Below, piece after piece: positions 15,448 to 24,028 of a stretch of DNA of 40,807 nucleotides. The DNA comes from Bacillota bacterium (GTDB lineage: Bacteria; Bacillota; GCA-003054495; Carboxydocellales; JAJZSN01). Below the pieces are notes generated by a model, which saw only the letters and a program-made list of their open reading frames with translations, did no database searches and had not been told where the DNA came from. Numbering within the stretch: the stretch's first letter is position 1; every line of letters starts with the position of its first letter. The stretch spans positions 1 through 40,807 of the forward strand of contig JAJZSN010000019.1 in the NCBI GenBank assembly GCA_021849745.1. Reading direction: 5' to 3'. Made by a program: the position numbers and the translations under genes.

Positions 15448-16903
15448 ACATTAGATGAACCGGTATTTGGCTGGTGATACAAACTTTGTTACCTTGTTTT
15501 TTTGCTTCGTACATAGCTCCATCAGCCAGCCTAATAATCTGTTCATGATCGTACTCGGGATTATATTCAGCAATTCCAATGCTTAACGTAGTCGGGTTTA
15601 AACCTAATTTTTCATAATTAAACCTAAGTTTGTCAGCCACTTCCTTAGCTTGATCAGAAGTAGTTTCCGTTAAAATTATTACAAACTCGTCACCGCCATA
15701 ACGATAGGCTAAATCGGTTTTTCTTAGAGTATTTTTAAGCAGACGGCCAATTTTTTTCAGAACTTTATCACCGCCTAGGTGACCGTGTATATCGTTATAC
15801 TGTTTGAAATTATCAATATCTACTACCAGCAGAGAAAATACTTGTCCGGTTCGACTGCTCCGTTTCATTTCTTTTTTGAGGTCTTCATAAAACTTTCTGA
15901 TGTTATAAAGACTTGTCAGATCGTCGGTAACTGCTAGGGTTTTCAATTGTTCAACCAGAGACTCCAGTTGTTCCTTGGTATTGATAATTTCTAATTCCAT
16001 AGCTTTTCGCTCGGTAATATCTCTGGCATTACAAATGATACCTGATGCTTGTCCGGCTTGGTCTTTAAGAAAAGTCAAAGATATTTCCTGGTGAAAAATG
16101 GTTCCGTCTCTTTTTTGACCCTGGGCTTCTCCGCGCCAAAGCCCTGATTCCATTAACTGAGGCATGATATGTTTGTAAAAATATACCCTTTCGACGGGAC
16201 TGTAAATGGTTTTCCATGATTTCCCCAGAAGTTTCGCCGCACTGTTATAACCGTATATCTTAGCATAGGCTGGATTCATATAAGTATAAACACCTTGCAG
16301 GGTACATAGGGCAATACCGTCAATATTGGCCTCGATGGCATTTAGTAAGTTCTTTTGTTCGGCTTGGAGGTGGGTTTTTTCATCGTTTAAACGGGCGTTT
16401 TTGATAACAATGGTTGCAAGGTTAGCCAGCAGTTCCAGGGTCATGACGTTCTGACTGGGGAAAGCATCTTTTTTCTTACTGTAAAGGGTGACAACCCCCA
16501 GAGGTTCCCCGTCAGATAATAGGGGTAAGCTGCATGTAGAAAGAAAAGACCATTTACGCAAAAAATCCTGCCAACCACCTTGAGGGCAATTATCATCATT
16601 AATATTATCCGTGATGGTTTCTTTTGTGCGTAAGGCCTTGGCGGTAGGATTATTGTCATCATCCAGGGATGAAGGGGCCAAAGCTAACACTTCAGCAAGA
16701 TAATCTTCCTGTCCGGAGGCGGCAATGGGTGTAATCAGATGGCTTTGTTGTTGAATTAAGCCAATCCAGGTTAAATCAGAGCCGAAAAGTTGGTTGCAGG
16801 CATCACAGACCTTACCCAGTAATTGATCCAGTGGGTGGCTGAGGATTGATTCCTGACTTATATAGAGGATGTTTCTCAATACTTCATTGAGTCTTACAGA
16901 CAT
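15446..16903 (-). CDS. Diguanylate cyclase, GAF-PAS-GGDEF
   Basis: 485 aa, predicted cytoplasmic. An N-terminal GAF-like domain (about 10-170, including PLLSDGEPLGVVTLYSKK) is followed by a PAS domain with PAC (about 180-310, with GVYTYMNPAYAKIYGY) and a GGDEF domain (about 325-480). The active-site loop reads GGDEF (403-407) and the product-inhibition I-site RKTD (394-397) lies five residues upstream, so it should make c-di-GMP and be feedback-inhibited. ATG 16903 follows GAAGGGG; the longer frame to 16936 has no site. It is one of several c-di-GMP-related items in the window (ComFB at 18556, riboswitch at 28605). The signal it senses is unknown. Confidence 0.93.
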   Translation of the reverse strand: MSVRLNEVLRNILYISQESILSHPLDQLLGKVCDACNQLFGSDLTWIGLIQQQSHLITPIAASGQEDYLAEVLALAPSSLDDDNNPTAKALRTKETITDNINDDNCPQGGWQDFLRKWSFLSTCSLPLLSDGEPLGVVTLYSKKKDAFPSQNVMTLELLANLATIVIKNARLNDEKTHLQAEQKNLLNAIEANIDGIALCTLQGVYTYMNPAYAKIYGYNSAAKLLGKSWKTIYSPVERVYFYKHIMPQLMESGLWRGEAQGQKRDGTIFHQEISLTFLKDQAGQASGIICNARDITERKAMELEIINTKEQLESLVEQLKTLAVTDDLTSLYNIRKFYEDLKKEMKRSSRTGQVFSLLVVDIDNFKQYNDIHGHLGGDKVLKKIGRLLKNTLRKTDLAYRYGGDEFVIILTETTSDQAKEVADKLRFNYEKLGLNPTTLSIGIAEYNPEYDHEQIIRLADGAMYEAKKQGNKVCITSQIPVHLM

Positions 16904-17047
16904 AGTAACCCCTTCTCTTTGTACACTAAGACACAAAAAGGATAACCCAATATTGTTTTTTCTTCAAAGTTTTCCAGAATCCTTTATTTTGATAAGTAAA
17001 TTAATTTGATAAAATACTGTTTAAATCTGTTTAACATAAAAAGGAAA

Positions 17048-17056
17048 TGATATAAT
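17048..17056 (+). promoter_or_regulatory. Extended -10 promoter of the PAS kinase gene
   Basis: TGATATAAT is a perfect extended -10 hexamer, 43 bp upstream of the kinase start. No clear -35 element is seen. Confidence 0.5.
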
Positions 17057-17099
17057 GATATGGATAATAATAATAATTTATTCAACGGATGTGAGTTAA

Positions 17100-18548
17100 A
17101 TGAAAAAAATAAACCGCCATAACGATGAGATTTATTGGAGTCGTTTTGGTAAACAAATGATTAATTCAGTTAAAAAAACTGCCGTTGTTGCTGTGGATAG
17201 GCAGGGTAGGATAGTGTTCTGGAATAAAGCTTCAAACGAGGTATTGGGAAAAAAAGACGAAGATGTGATGGGTCAAAAATTTGATGAAGCCTTTAAACAC
17301 TTGAACATATCAGACCGTTTTATACGATGGAGTTTGGTTACAGGGGAAGAATTCGATTTTTATAAAGGGCCATCTGTGACCAAAAATGGGCGGACGTTGC
17401 TTATTGAGACCTGTCCTATCAAAGATGATATTGAAAACAATGTGATAGGTGCGGTCTGTGTGTTTCGTGACATTACCGAGGAGGCATCGGTTGAAAGAAT
17501 TCAGTTGGAATCCAAGTTTGTTTTGGACAGCATCCCTCAGGGAGTTTTGGCGGTTGACAAGGAACACCGTATCACCACCATAAATAAAGCGGCCCAACGG
17601 ATTCTGGGTCTTGAAGGCCTGCCTATCATCGGCAAGACTTACGAAGAAATTGCTACGGTTTTGGGGATTCCTCACAAATACTGGTATATCTTAAGGACTC
17701 TTGCTAAAGGTACTCATTACCAGAAACAGGAGTATAGTATCAATGTAATGGGTAGGACAGTGGTGTTGAGTTTGGATTGTTCAAGGCTGGAAAGCCAGTA
17801 CGGAGAAGTTGTAGGAGCTGTGGCTGTGTTTGAGGATATTACCCGGGAAAGGGAGATGGAAGAGGTGATGAGGCGGTCAGAAAAGCTAGCCGCTCTGGGC
17901 CAGCTTGCAGCCGGTATGGCTCACGAAATCCGCAACCCGTTAACTACGGTAAAAGGTTTTCTGCAACTTATGCAGGGTAAAACCAATGACCAGACATATG
18001 ACGAATACATCAAGATTATTGCAGCGGAATTAAAACAGGTTAACCATATAATTACTGAATTTCTTCTTTTTTCTCAGCCCCAGGCCCCCAAGTTCAAAGA
18101 AACCAGTCCCTTTGAAATATTGGAGGAAGCCTTTGCTTTAATCAGCAGCCAGGCAGCTATGCAAGAAATCCGTTTAGCAGAAAAAATTCCAGCAACTTTA
18201 CCTTTGATTAAAGTAGACCGGGAGCAGGTCAAACAGGTACTCATCAACCTCGCTCGTAACGCCCTAGAGGCTATGCCCAATGGAGGCACCTTAACCATCA
18301 ATGCCTGTTACGAAGAAGGAAATATTATCTTCCAGGTTACGGATACGGGAAGGGGTATTCCCACTGAAGAACTGGAACGGATTTTTGACCCCTTTTTTAC
18401 CACCCGGGAAGATTTGGGGGGGACCGGTTTGGGATTGACGGTGGCCCATCGGATTGTGGAAACCCATGGGGGGCACATCCAAGTAGAAAGTATAGTTGGC
18501 AAGGGAAGTAAATTCTCTGTGATATTGCCTGTATCCAATGAGGGGTAA
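17100..18548 (+). CDS. Soluble PAS-PAS sensor histidine kinase (sporulation-kinase type)
   Basis: 482 aa, with no membrane segment. Two PAS domains (about 18-130 and 140-255: AVVAVDRQGRIVFWNKAS and GVLAVDKEHRITTINKAA) precede a HisKA domain with the phosphorylated His275 in GMAHEIRNPLTTVKGFLQL. The HATPase domain has N-box NLARNALEAMPNGG, DTGRGIP, and GGTGLGLTVAH. The HEIRNPLTxxKGFLQL form is typical of Bacillus/Clostridia KinA-E-type orphan kinases that feed the Spo0F/Spo0A route. No response regulator lies next to it, which supports an orphan kinase. The substrate is inferred. Confidence 0.92.
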   Translation: MKKINRHNDEIYWSRFGKQMINSVKKTAVVAVDRQGRIVFWNKASNEVLGKKDEDVMGQKFDEAFKHLNISDRFIRWSLVTGEEFDFYKGPSVTKNGRTLLIETCPIKDDIENNVIGAVCVFRDITEEASVERIQLESKFVLDSIPQGVLAVDKEHRITTINKAAQRILGLEGLPIIGKTYEEIATVLGIPHKYWYILRTLAKGTHYQKQEYSINVMGRTVVLSLDCSRLESQYGEVVGAVAVFEDITREREMEEVMRRSEKLAALGQLAAGMAHEIRNPLTTVKGFLQLMQGKTNDQTYDEYIKIIAAELKQVNHIITEFLLFSQPQAPKFKETSPFEILEEAFALISSQAAMQEIRLAEKIPATLPLIKVDREQVKQVLINLARNALEAMPNGGTLTINACYEEGNIIFQVTDTGRGIPTEELERIFDPFFTTREDLGGTGLGLTVAHRIVETHGGHIQVESIVGKGSKFSVILPVSNEG

Positions 18549-18555
18549 TTAAATA

Positions 18556-18831
18556 TTAGGAATGTTTGGGGTTGTCCTTTACCTTAACCACTGCTTTGGT
18601 AATGGCTGAAATTACATCTGCGCGGTATTGGGGCTCCAAGGAAACGGCCCGGGAAAATACTTCTCCAATACGGGTTACGCCGTATTTGGGTTTCAATGAA
18701 TTGAGGGTTATAGCAGCAATATCATAGCGACAATTCTCACAGGTACAAACATCGGAAAAGTTTTTCAATACTTCATCCAGAAGTCCCCAGACTATATCTT
18801 CCATATAATTTTTTAACATTGGTTTGGTCAT
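18556..18831 (-). CDS. ComFB-family protein
   Basis: A 91-aa protein matching the late competence protein ComFB family: KNYMEDIVWGLLDEVLKNF, then the zinc-binding-like CTCENC (Cys29, 31, 34), RYDIAAITLNSLKPKYGVT, and LEPQYRADVISAITKAV. Start ATG 18831 follows AGGAG 8 nt upstream. The gene stands alone, converging on the PAS kinase with only 7 bp between stops. ComFB-type proteins in cyanobacteria have been reported to bind cyclic di-nucleotides, so its place near a diguanylate cyclase is suggestive, but a binding role here is inference. A TGTCGAA Spo0A-like box lies upstream. Confidence 0.88.
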   Translation of the reverse strand: MTKPMLKNYMEDIVWGLLDEVLKNFSDVCTCENCRYDIAAITLNSLKPKYGVTRIGEVFSRAVSLEPQYRADVISAITKAVVKVKDNPKHS

Positions 18832-18881
18832 TATATCAGCTCCTGGGAAATCAATACTAGTTTTGCTTATAGTGATAAACT

Positions 18882-18888
18882 TTCGACA
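18882..18888 (-). promoter_or_regulatory. Candidate Spo0A box upstream of comFB-like gene
   Basis: TGTCGAA on the minus strand, 51-57 bp upstream of the ComFB-family start, matches the core 0A box exactly. A 7-mer can occur by chance, so this is weak without other data. Confidence 0.3.
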
Positions 18889-19021
18889 CTTACTATAATT
18901 ATCCTGCCAAAAAAAAGAAACCCTAAAAAGTCAGAATATTTCTTGAGGAGGAAAATTTAGAATAATGTAGAATAAAAGTGACAAAATGTAAAATAACAAA
19001 AAAATGGGGGCAAAAAATGTT

Positions 19022-19930
19022 ATGAATGATTTTGACAGCTTACAATTAAGACATCGAATGACTAAAATTCTTCTTTTATCTGTACCCCTAATAGAAATTC
19101 TTCGTTTAGCCACCCATTATAATTTTTTTATTGCGGGGGTATATAGGTATAATTGGCTTGTTGATATACTAATAACCGTTTTGGTGGGTATAATTGTCAT
19201 CGTCATTTACCTATATATTATATCTTTAAGAAAAAGGATTGAGAATATCAGATATGCTAAAATCAATCAAATTGATATGATTAGCCAGTTAGCGGCAGGA
19301 ATGGCTCATGAAATCAGAAACCCTTTGACCTCGATAAAGGGTTTTGTTCAATTGATTAAACAGCGGGAGGATAACGAATATAAACAGGAATATCTAGAGG
19401 TTATTAAGGGCGAAATTAAGCGTATTGAGGATATCATTAGCGAAACTTTATTGCTGGCCCAACCCAAAGAAAGCAAACTGGAATTCTTTGAAATAGGGGA
19501 ATTGATAAGTAGTATAATTAATGATTTACAGGATTTTGCCCGGGCCGCCGGAGTGGAACTAATCCTGGAATTTGAACGGGAAACCATAAGCATTTCAGGA
19601 GATAAAGAGAAATTAACCATTGCCCTGTTAAATTTTCTCCGCAACGGCATTGAAGCTATTCCTCATGGCGGTGTGGTAAGGATTAATGTCTATGAGGCCG
19701 ATGAGGATCAAGTTGGTGTGGAAATTCAGGATTCGGGTATAGGCATGAACCCAGAGGTTTTGGAAAGGGTGGGGACACCTTTTTATACCACTAAAGACCA
19801 CGGAAAGGGTCTTGGAATGATGGTTGCTTTCCAAATGATACATAATCATGGCGGTCATGTGGGGATAGAAACTAAGCCCGGAAGTGGGACTTTAGTAACT
19901 ATTACCCTGCCCGGCAGGAAAGTTATTTGA
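19022..19930 (+). CDS. Membrane sensor histidine kinase, small (KinD/KinB-like form)
   Basis: 302 aa from ATG 19022, chosen because GGGGG lies 11 nt upstream. An in-frame ATG at 19004 has no site. Two membrane segments occupy the first 70 residues with a very short external loop between them. The HisKA domain carries His96 in GMAHEIRNPLTSIKGFVQLI, followed directly by an HATPase domain (NFLRNGIEAIPHGG, DSGIGMN, GKGLGMM). There is no HAMP or PAS domain. Small kinases with this His-box are typical of the sporulation phosphorelay in Gram-positives. No response regulator is adjacent. Confidence 0.9.
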   Translation: MNDFDSLQLRHRMTKILLLSVPLIEILRLATHYNFFIAGVYRYNWLVDILITVLVGIIVIVIYLYIISLRKRIENIRYAKINQIDMISQLAAGMAHEIRNPLTSIKGFVQLIKQREDNEYKQEYLEVIKGEIKRIEDIISETLLLAQPKESKLEFFEIGELISSIINDLQDFARAAGVELILEFERETISISGDKEKLTIALLNFLRNGIEAIPHGGVVRINVYEADEDQVGVEIQDSGIGMNPEVLERVGTPFYTTKDHGKGLGMMVAFQMIHNHGGHVGIETKPGSGTLVTITLPGRKVI

Positions 19931-19990
19931 AAATCATAGCATTATTATGGTATAATTTAATAATAAAATTTCTTTCCAGAGGTGTCTATT

Positions 19991-20719
19991 ATGAATTATA
20001 CCCGTAAGAAAATCCTTATAATAATTCCTGCCTATCAAGAGGAAGCTAGTATTGCCAGGGTGGTGAATAAAATACGTACCACCTTGCCTTTTGTTGATAT
20101 AGTGGTAATTAACGATGGTTCCACCGACCGGACTTCGGCCAACGCCAAAGCCACCGGTGTTGCAGTAGTGGATTTGCCCTTTAATCTGGGTATCGGCGGG
20201 GCTATGCAGACCGGCTACCGTTATGCAGAGAGGAATGGTTATGAGATTGCTGTACAAATTGATGCAGATGGCCAGCATAATCCTGGGGATTTGACCAAAT
20301 TGCTAGCGGTTATGGAACAAGAAGATATGGATATGGTTATCGGGTCACGGTTTGTTGAGTCCAGCGGTTACCGTCCTTCTTTGAGTAGGGCGGCAGGGAT
20401 TACATTGCTTTCCTGGCTGGTTTCTATGGTTACGGGAAAAACCATTACTGACACCACTTCGGGTTACAGGGCCGTTAATCGGAAGGTGATAAAACTTTTT
20501 GCCCGGGATTACCCCACTGATTATCCGGAGGTCGAGGTGTTAATTCTCTTACATAAACACCGCTTGAGAGTAAAAGAGGTTCCTGTTATTATGAATTACC
20601 GTGAAACAGGGGCTTCCTCAATAACCCCTTTAAAGTCTATTTATTACATGATTAAAGTAATTCTTTCAGTTCTAATAATGGTTACCAGAACCAGAAGTCA
20701 GGTGGCTTCTGATGGTTAA
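19991..20719 (+). CDS. Family 2 glycosyltransferase (dolichyl/polyprenyl-phosphate sugar type)
   Basis: 242 aa, GT-A fold. ILIIIPAYQEEASIARVV, VVINDGSTDRT (nucleotide-binding) and VQIDADGQHNPGDL with the metal-binding DxD-like acidic cluster identify GT2 of the DPM1/polyprenyl-phosphate type. It lacks C-terminal membrane helices. Start ATG 19991 has AGAGGTG 7 nt upstream. It overlaps the next gene (DUF2304) by 8 bp, and a small transporter follows, so the three form an operon. The likely role is loading a sugar on a lipid carrier for export. The sugar is unknown. Confidence 0.9.
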   Translation: MNYTRKKILIIIPAYQEEASIARVVNKIRTTLPFVDIVVINDGSTDRTSANAKATGVAVVDLPFNLGIGGAMQTGYRYAERNGYEIAVQIDADGQHNPGDLTKLLAVMEQEDMDMVIGSRFVESSGYRPSLSRAAGITLLSWLVSMVTGKTITDTTSGYRAVNRKVIKLFARDYPTDYPEVEVLILLHKHRLRVKEVPVIMNYRETGASSITPLKSIYYMIKVILSVLIMVTRTRSQVASDG

Positions 20720-21068
20720 TGTTTATTTTCTGGCCATCTTGTTTAGCTTGATTTTTCTTTTAGCCGTTGTTGATCTAGTCCGTAGGCGGAGGCTTAAAGA
20801 ACAATATTCTTTGTTATGGCTGTTGGTTGGTTTTCTGATGTTGTTTTTATCTTTGAGTCGGGTTAATTTGGAAATGCTGGCAGCCTGGCTGGACATCAAA
20901 TACGCCCCGGCCATGCTGTTTTTATTTGGTCTAATTTTTTCCTTTATTCTCATTCTTCATCTGACGGTGGTTATTTCCAAAATGTCCGAGCGAGTGGTAA
21001 TCCTTACCCAAGAATTTGCTATTCTACGAGAACAACTACAGGAAAAACAGAAAGTGGAGAAGGAATAA
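20712..21068 (+). CDS. DUF2304 small membrane protein
   Basis: 118 aa with three membrane segments (about 2-22, 32-52, 66-90) and a charged, coiled C-terminus. LVRRRRLKEQYSLLWLLVG is characteristic of DUF2304 proteins, which often accompany DPM1-like GT2 enzymes. It overlaps the glycosyltransferase by 8 bp and lies 1 bp before the next gene, so translation is coupled. It is probably the membrane partner of the glycosyltransferase. Confidence 0.85.
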   Translation: MVNVYFLAILFSLIFLLAVVDLVRRRRLKEQYSLLWLLVGFLMLFLSLSRVNLEMLAAWLDIKYAPAMLFLFGLIFSFILILHLTVVISKMSERVVILTQEFAILREQLQEKQKVEKE

Positions 21069-21069
21069 G

Positions 21070-21414
21070 ATGGTTTATATTCTTATTTTAGTTAATGTGA
21101 TTCTTCTGGTGACAGGTCAGGTCTTATGGAAATATGGTCTGGATAAACTGGGAGGGATAAATGCCGGTAATTGGTTACAGGTTGTAACTTCCTGGCCGAT
21201 ACTGGCTGGAATGGTTTTATATGTTCTAGCTACCGGGGTTTGGTTTGTGATTCTTTCTAGGGCCAATTTAAGTGTGGCTTACCCGATGCAGAGCATTGCT
21301 TATGTTCTTGGAATGGTGGCTGGGTTTGTCTTTTTTAAAGAAGCTATTCCCCTCAACGGTTGGTTGGGGGGTCTTTTGGTGATAATGGGAGTATCGTTGA
21401 TTGCTGTAAGGTAG
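21070..21414 (+). CDS. Small EamA/SMR-like transporter
   Basis: 114 aa, four membrane helices: YILILVNVILLVTGQVLWK, then WPILAGMVLYVLATGVWFVI, LSVAYPMQSIAYVLGMVAGF and WLGGLLVIMGVSLIAV. The pattern resembles the small DMT/SMR superfamily, including the ArnE/ArnF-like flippases that move lipid-linked sugars. Given the upstream GT2 enzyme and DUF2304, flipping of a polyprenyl-phosphate sugar is the best guess. Start ATG 21070 has GGAGAAGGA upstream. A longer frame to 21016 overlaps DUF2304 and has no site. Confidence 0.85.
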   Translation: MVYILILVNVILLVTGQVLWKYGLDKLGGINAGNWLQVVTSWPILAGMVLYVLATGVWFVILSRANLSVAYPMQSIAYVLGMVAGFVFFKEAIPLNGWLGGLLVIMGVSLIAVR

Positions 21415-21463
21415 CTTATTTTTGGTGGGGTATTTCTTACGGTCTTTTTGTGGCGGGCAGGCT

Positions 21464-21695
21464 GGGCTTTGCTTTTTGGTGGGCATGCTGGGGGTATTTG
21501 TTCCATAACTTTTCAGGCTTCAAGCGAGCTACCATTACTGTTCCCCGCCGTCTTCAATGAGAGGTGACTGCACCTTTACGCCCTTTTAGGGTATTGTTTC
21601 GGCATCCGACGGGCTGTCTGTCGCACGCTGGTGAAAAGTTATTCCACAAATACCCCCAGCCTATGCATGTCAAGCAGTTAGAAAACCCAAAGCCC
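21464..21695. repeat. Imperfect inverted-repeat element (MITE-like)
   Basis: The gap between 21415 and 21786 holds no gene. Left arm 21464-21515 and right arm 21631-21695 are inverted. A 29-bp core (GCTGGGGGTATTTGT..ATAACTTTTCA) matches 26 of 29 positions, and outer bases GGGCTTTG agree as well. The inner 115 bp has no coding potential I can support. The structure fits a non-autonomous mobile remnant or a structured RNA. It is followed by a copy of the AGCTACC-type repeat. Confidence 0.65.
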
Positions 21696-21712
21696 TAAGG
21701 AATATACATCCA

Positions 21713-21747
21713 AGGCTACAAGCTATAAGCTATCAGCTACCAGCTAC
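21713..21747. repeat. Dispersed repeat, single arm, copy 5
   Basis: GGCTACAAGCTATAAGC followed by TATCAGCTACCAGCTACA is one arm of the heptad repeat, similar to the right arms of copies 1 and 3. No partner arm is seen nearby. Confidence 0.75.
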
Positions 21748-21786
21748 ACCACGCACAATCAACTTTTTGAGGTGAGAAGGTTAAGA

Positions 21787-24015
21787 ATGAAATATTTAGG
21801 GTCAAAGCAGAGTTTGAAGAGCATAATTGTAATAATCTTAGCTATTACATTACTGGCGGGGGGTGTCCTGCCTGTTTGGGCTGCAGTCAAGGGGGCGGGG
21901 GTCAAGGGGCCAAAAGTTGTTATGGTTATGGTCAACAGGGTCAGTTACCCGGAGTTGCGGCAGTGGGATTTGCCTAATTTGGGGAAGATGGCGGCTATGG
22001 GTGGCCAGGGGTTGATGACGGTTATTCCGGGAGCTGAGTTGGAGGATCGTAATGCTTATGCCTCCATTGGGGCGGGGACGAAAACTTTTGTTCCGGGCAG
22101 GGCGGTGGAAAGTTATAATGGTGATGAGGAGATTAACGGCTCTAAGGCAGTTGATGTTTTCCGGCGCAATTCGGGCTTGCGGGTGGGAGAAGAAGAGGTG
22201 GTACAGGTTTCGCTGGCCGCTTGGTTGGAAAACACCAAGAAGGTGAACCAGCCCATTATACCGGGAGGTTTGGGGGAGGTTCTCCAGCGGGCGGGAAAGC
22301 GTACTGCTGTGATAGGCAATAGTGATTTGGCTCTGGATAGGCCGGAGGGTATTAACCGGCTGGCGCCGTTGGTGGCCATGGATGGTAAGGGTAGAGTGGA
22401 TTTGGGGACGGTTGGCAGGGGGCTGGTAAAAAAGGCTCCCTTGGCTCCCGGGGGTTTGCGTACTGATTACCAGGCTTTATGGCAGGAGTTTAACCGGGTT
22501 TATAACCAAGCCGATTTGTTGGTGATTGAAACCGGAGATACCGTGCGGTTGGAGGCTGAAGCAGCAGGGATGACCCAGCTTATGCGGGAAATGCACCGGC
22601 GGGAAGCCTTGGTGGCTGCAGATGCTTTTATCGGAAAATTGCTTCCCCTGTTGGGTAAGGAGACCATGTTGATGGTGGTCACTCCTTTGCCGCCCGGGGA
22701 GATGGTTCGTTTAGGGGAGAAGTTGACACCGCTTTTTGTTGCCGGGGGTGAGATGGTTGCCGGTGCTCAATTGGCCACTCTTACCACTCGTCATCACGGA
22801 GTGGTTACATATTATGATTTGTCTGCCAGTATTTTGGACTTTTTTGGTTTAGCCAAGATGACGCCTATGCTGGGGCTGCCCGTCTATGGTTGGACTGGAG
22901 GTCAAGGTGCCCAAGAGTTGGACGCTATATATGAAACGGCCGTTAACACCTTTAGTCATAGAGGGGCTATGGTGCTGGTTTTTGTCATAGTACAGGTGTT
23001 GGCGTTGGTGGCATTGTTATTACCTATTATTCGTAAGAAGGAGCTTCTCCCCCGGTGGTACCGGCCGGTATTAATTTCTTTGGGGACAGGGGCTTTGGCC
23101 ATGTTACTCCTTCCGTTACTGGGTATCTTGCCTTTGTGGGTAAGTGTTCTGGCCTGGTTAGGGTTAACGGGGATTTTGGCCTTATTGATGTCGTTGATTC
23201 GAGGGTTTCTTCCCTTGCTCTTTACTTTGGGGTTGACGGTTTTTGCTTTCATATTTATAGATGTGGCGCTGGGGACACCACTGATGCGGTGGTCTTTTCT
23301 AGGCTATGATGTAATTGTGGGAGGCCGTTTCTATGGTATCGGTAACGAGTATATGGGGGTGCTCATTGGGGCATCGATTATCACTTCCGTTGTCTTATTG
23401 GACTGGCGGCCCCGGTTAAAAAGAATAATATTGCCTGTACTAGGGCTGGTTTATACTTTTATCGTCTTCTTCTTTGCTGCCCCCAATCTTGGGACCAATG
23501 CCGGGGGGGCCCTGGCGGCAGTGGTTGCTTATGCCGTAACTATGTACAGGCTTTTGGGGTGGAATTTGAACTGGCGGGTTCTGGGATTAGTATCTCTGGT
23601 TGCCGTTGTAATAGGGGTAATTGGTCTGGTGGTAGTGAATAAGTATCTAGTTAGCGGCCAGGAGTCCCATATCGGACGGGCGGCGGCGGATTTGCTAAGC
23701 GGTAATTTCGACGCCATTATTCAGACTATGGTTCGAAAAGCCTCCGCCAATTGGTACTTAATCGTCAATTCGGTGTGGAATAAGTTGGTGGCCGGTATTT
23801 TGATAACCATAGCTTGGATATATTACCGTTACCGTGGGGAGATAGAGGAGGCTTTGCGGCGCTATCCTTCTGTGGGTCATGGTTTGACGGGTATAGCTGC
23901 GGGGGCTGTGGCGGCCCTTGTGTTTAATGATTCGGGGATTATTTCTTTGGCTACCATGAGTGTTTTCATGATTATACCTTTATATTGCCTGGTACGCCGG
24001 GAATTACAAGGTTAA
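21787..24015 (+). CDS. AlkP-fold extracytoplasmic domain fused to a polytopic membrane domain
   Basis: 742 aa. A signal peptide (about 15-35) leads to a roughly 350-residue external domain starting KVVMVMVNRVSYPEL, with NAYASIGAGTK, VIGNSDLA and TRHHGVVTYYDLSASILDFFGL. These resemble alkaline phosphatase-superfamily folds seen in uncharacterised envelope proteins. The standard nucleophile motif is not obvious, so catalysis is uncertain. From about residue 390 there are roughly nine membrane segments, with a conserved-looking GGRFYGIGNEYMGV in a loop. ATG 21787 is preceded by a GAGGTGAGAAGG stretch. A GT-C-type glycosyltransferase follows 13 bp downstream. A role in envelope polymer modification is inferred. 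Confidence 0.7.
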   Translation: MKYLGSKQSLKSIIVIILAITLLAGGVLPVWAAVKGAGVKGPKVVMVMVNRVSYPELRQWDLPNLGKMAAMGGQGLMTVIPGAELEDRNAYASIGAGTKTFVPGRAVESYNGDEEINGSKAVDVFRRNSGLRVGEEEVVQVSLAAWLENTKKVNQPIIPGGLGEVLQRAGKRTAVIGNSDLALDRPEGINRLAPLVAMDGKGRVDLGTVGRGLVKKAPLAPGGLRTDYQALWQEFNRVYNQADLLVIETGDTVRLEAEAAGMTQLMREMHRREALVAADAFIGKLLPLLGKETMLMVVTPLPPGEMVRLGEKLTPLFVAGGEMVAGAQLATLTTRHHGVVTYYDLSASILDFFGLAKMTPMLGLPVYGWTGGQGAQELDAIYETAVNTFSHRGAMVLVFVIVQVLALVALLLPIIRKKELLPRWYRPVLISLGTGALAMLLLPLLGILPLWVSVLAWLGLTGILALLMSLIRGFLPLLFTLGLTVFAFIFIDVALGTPLMRWSFLGYDVIVGGRFYGIGNEYMGVLIGASIITSVVLLDWRPRLKRIILPVLGLVYTFIVFFFAAPNLGTNAGGALAAVVAYAVTMYRLLGWNLNWRVLGLVSLVAVVIGVIGLVVVNKYLVSGQESHIGRAAADLLSGNFDAIIQTMVRKASANWYLIVNSVWNKLVAGILITIAWIYYRYRGEIEEALRRYPSVGHGLTGIAAGAVAALVFNDSGIISLATMSVFMIIPLYCLVRRELQG

Positions 24016-24028
24016 CAAGGAGGAAGGC

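Noticed and set aside
18979..19026. Possible 15-codon leader peptide (GTG to TGA) before the membrane kinase
   Set aside because: The strong GAGGAGG at about 18943 is too far from the GTG and no attenuator structure is visible.
21360..21560. Plus-strand frame after the small transporter
   Set aside because: Overlaps the transporter and the inverted-repeat element; no ribosome binding site or domain.
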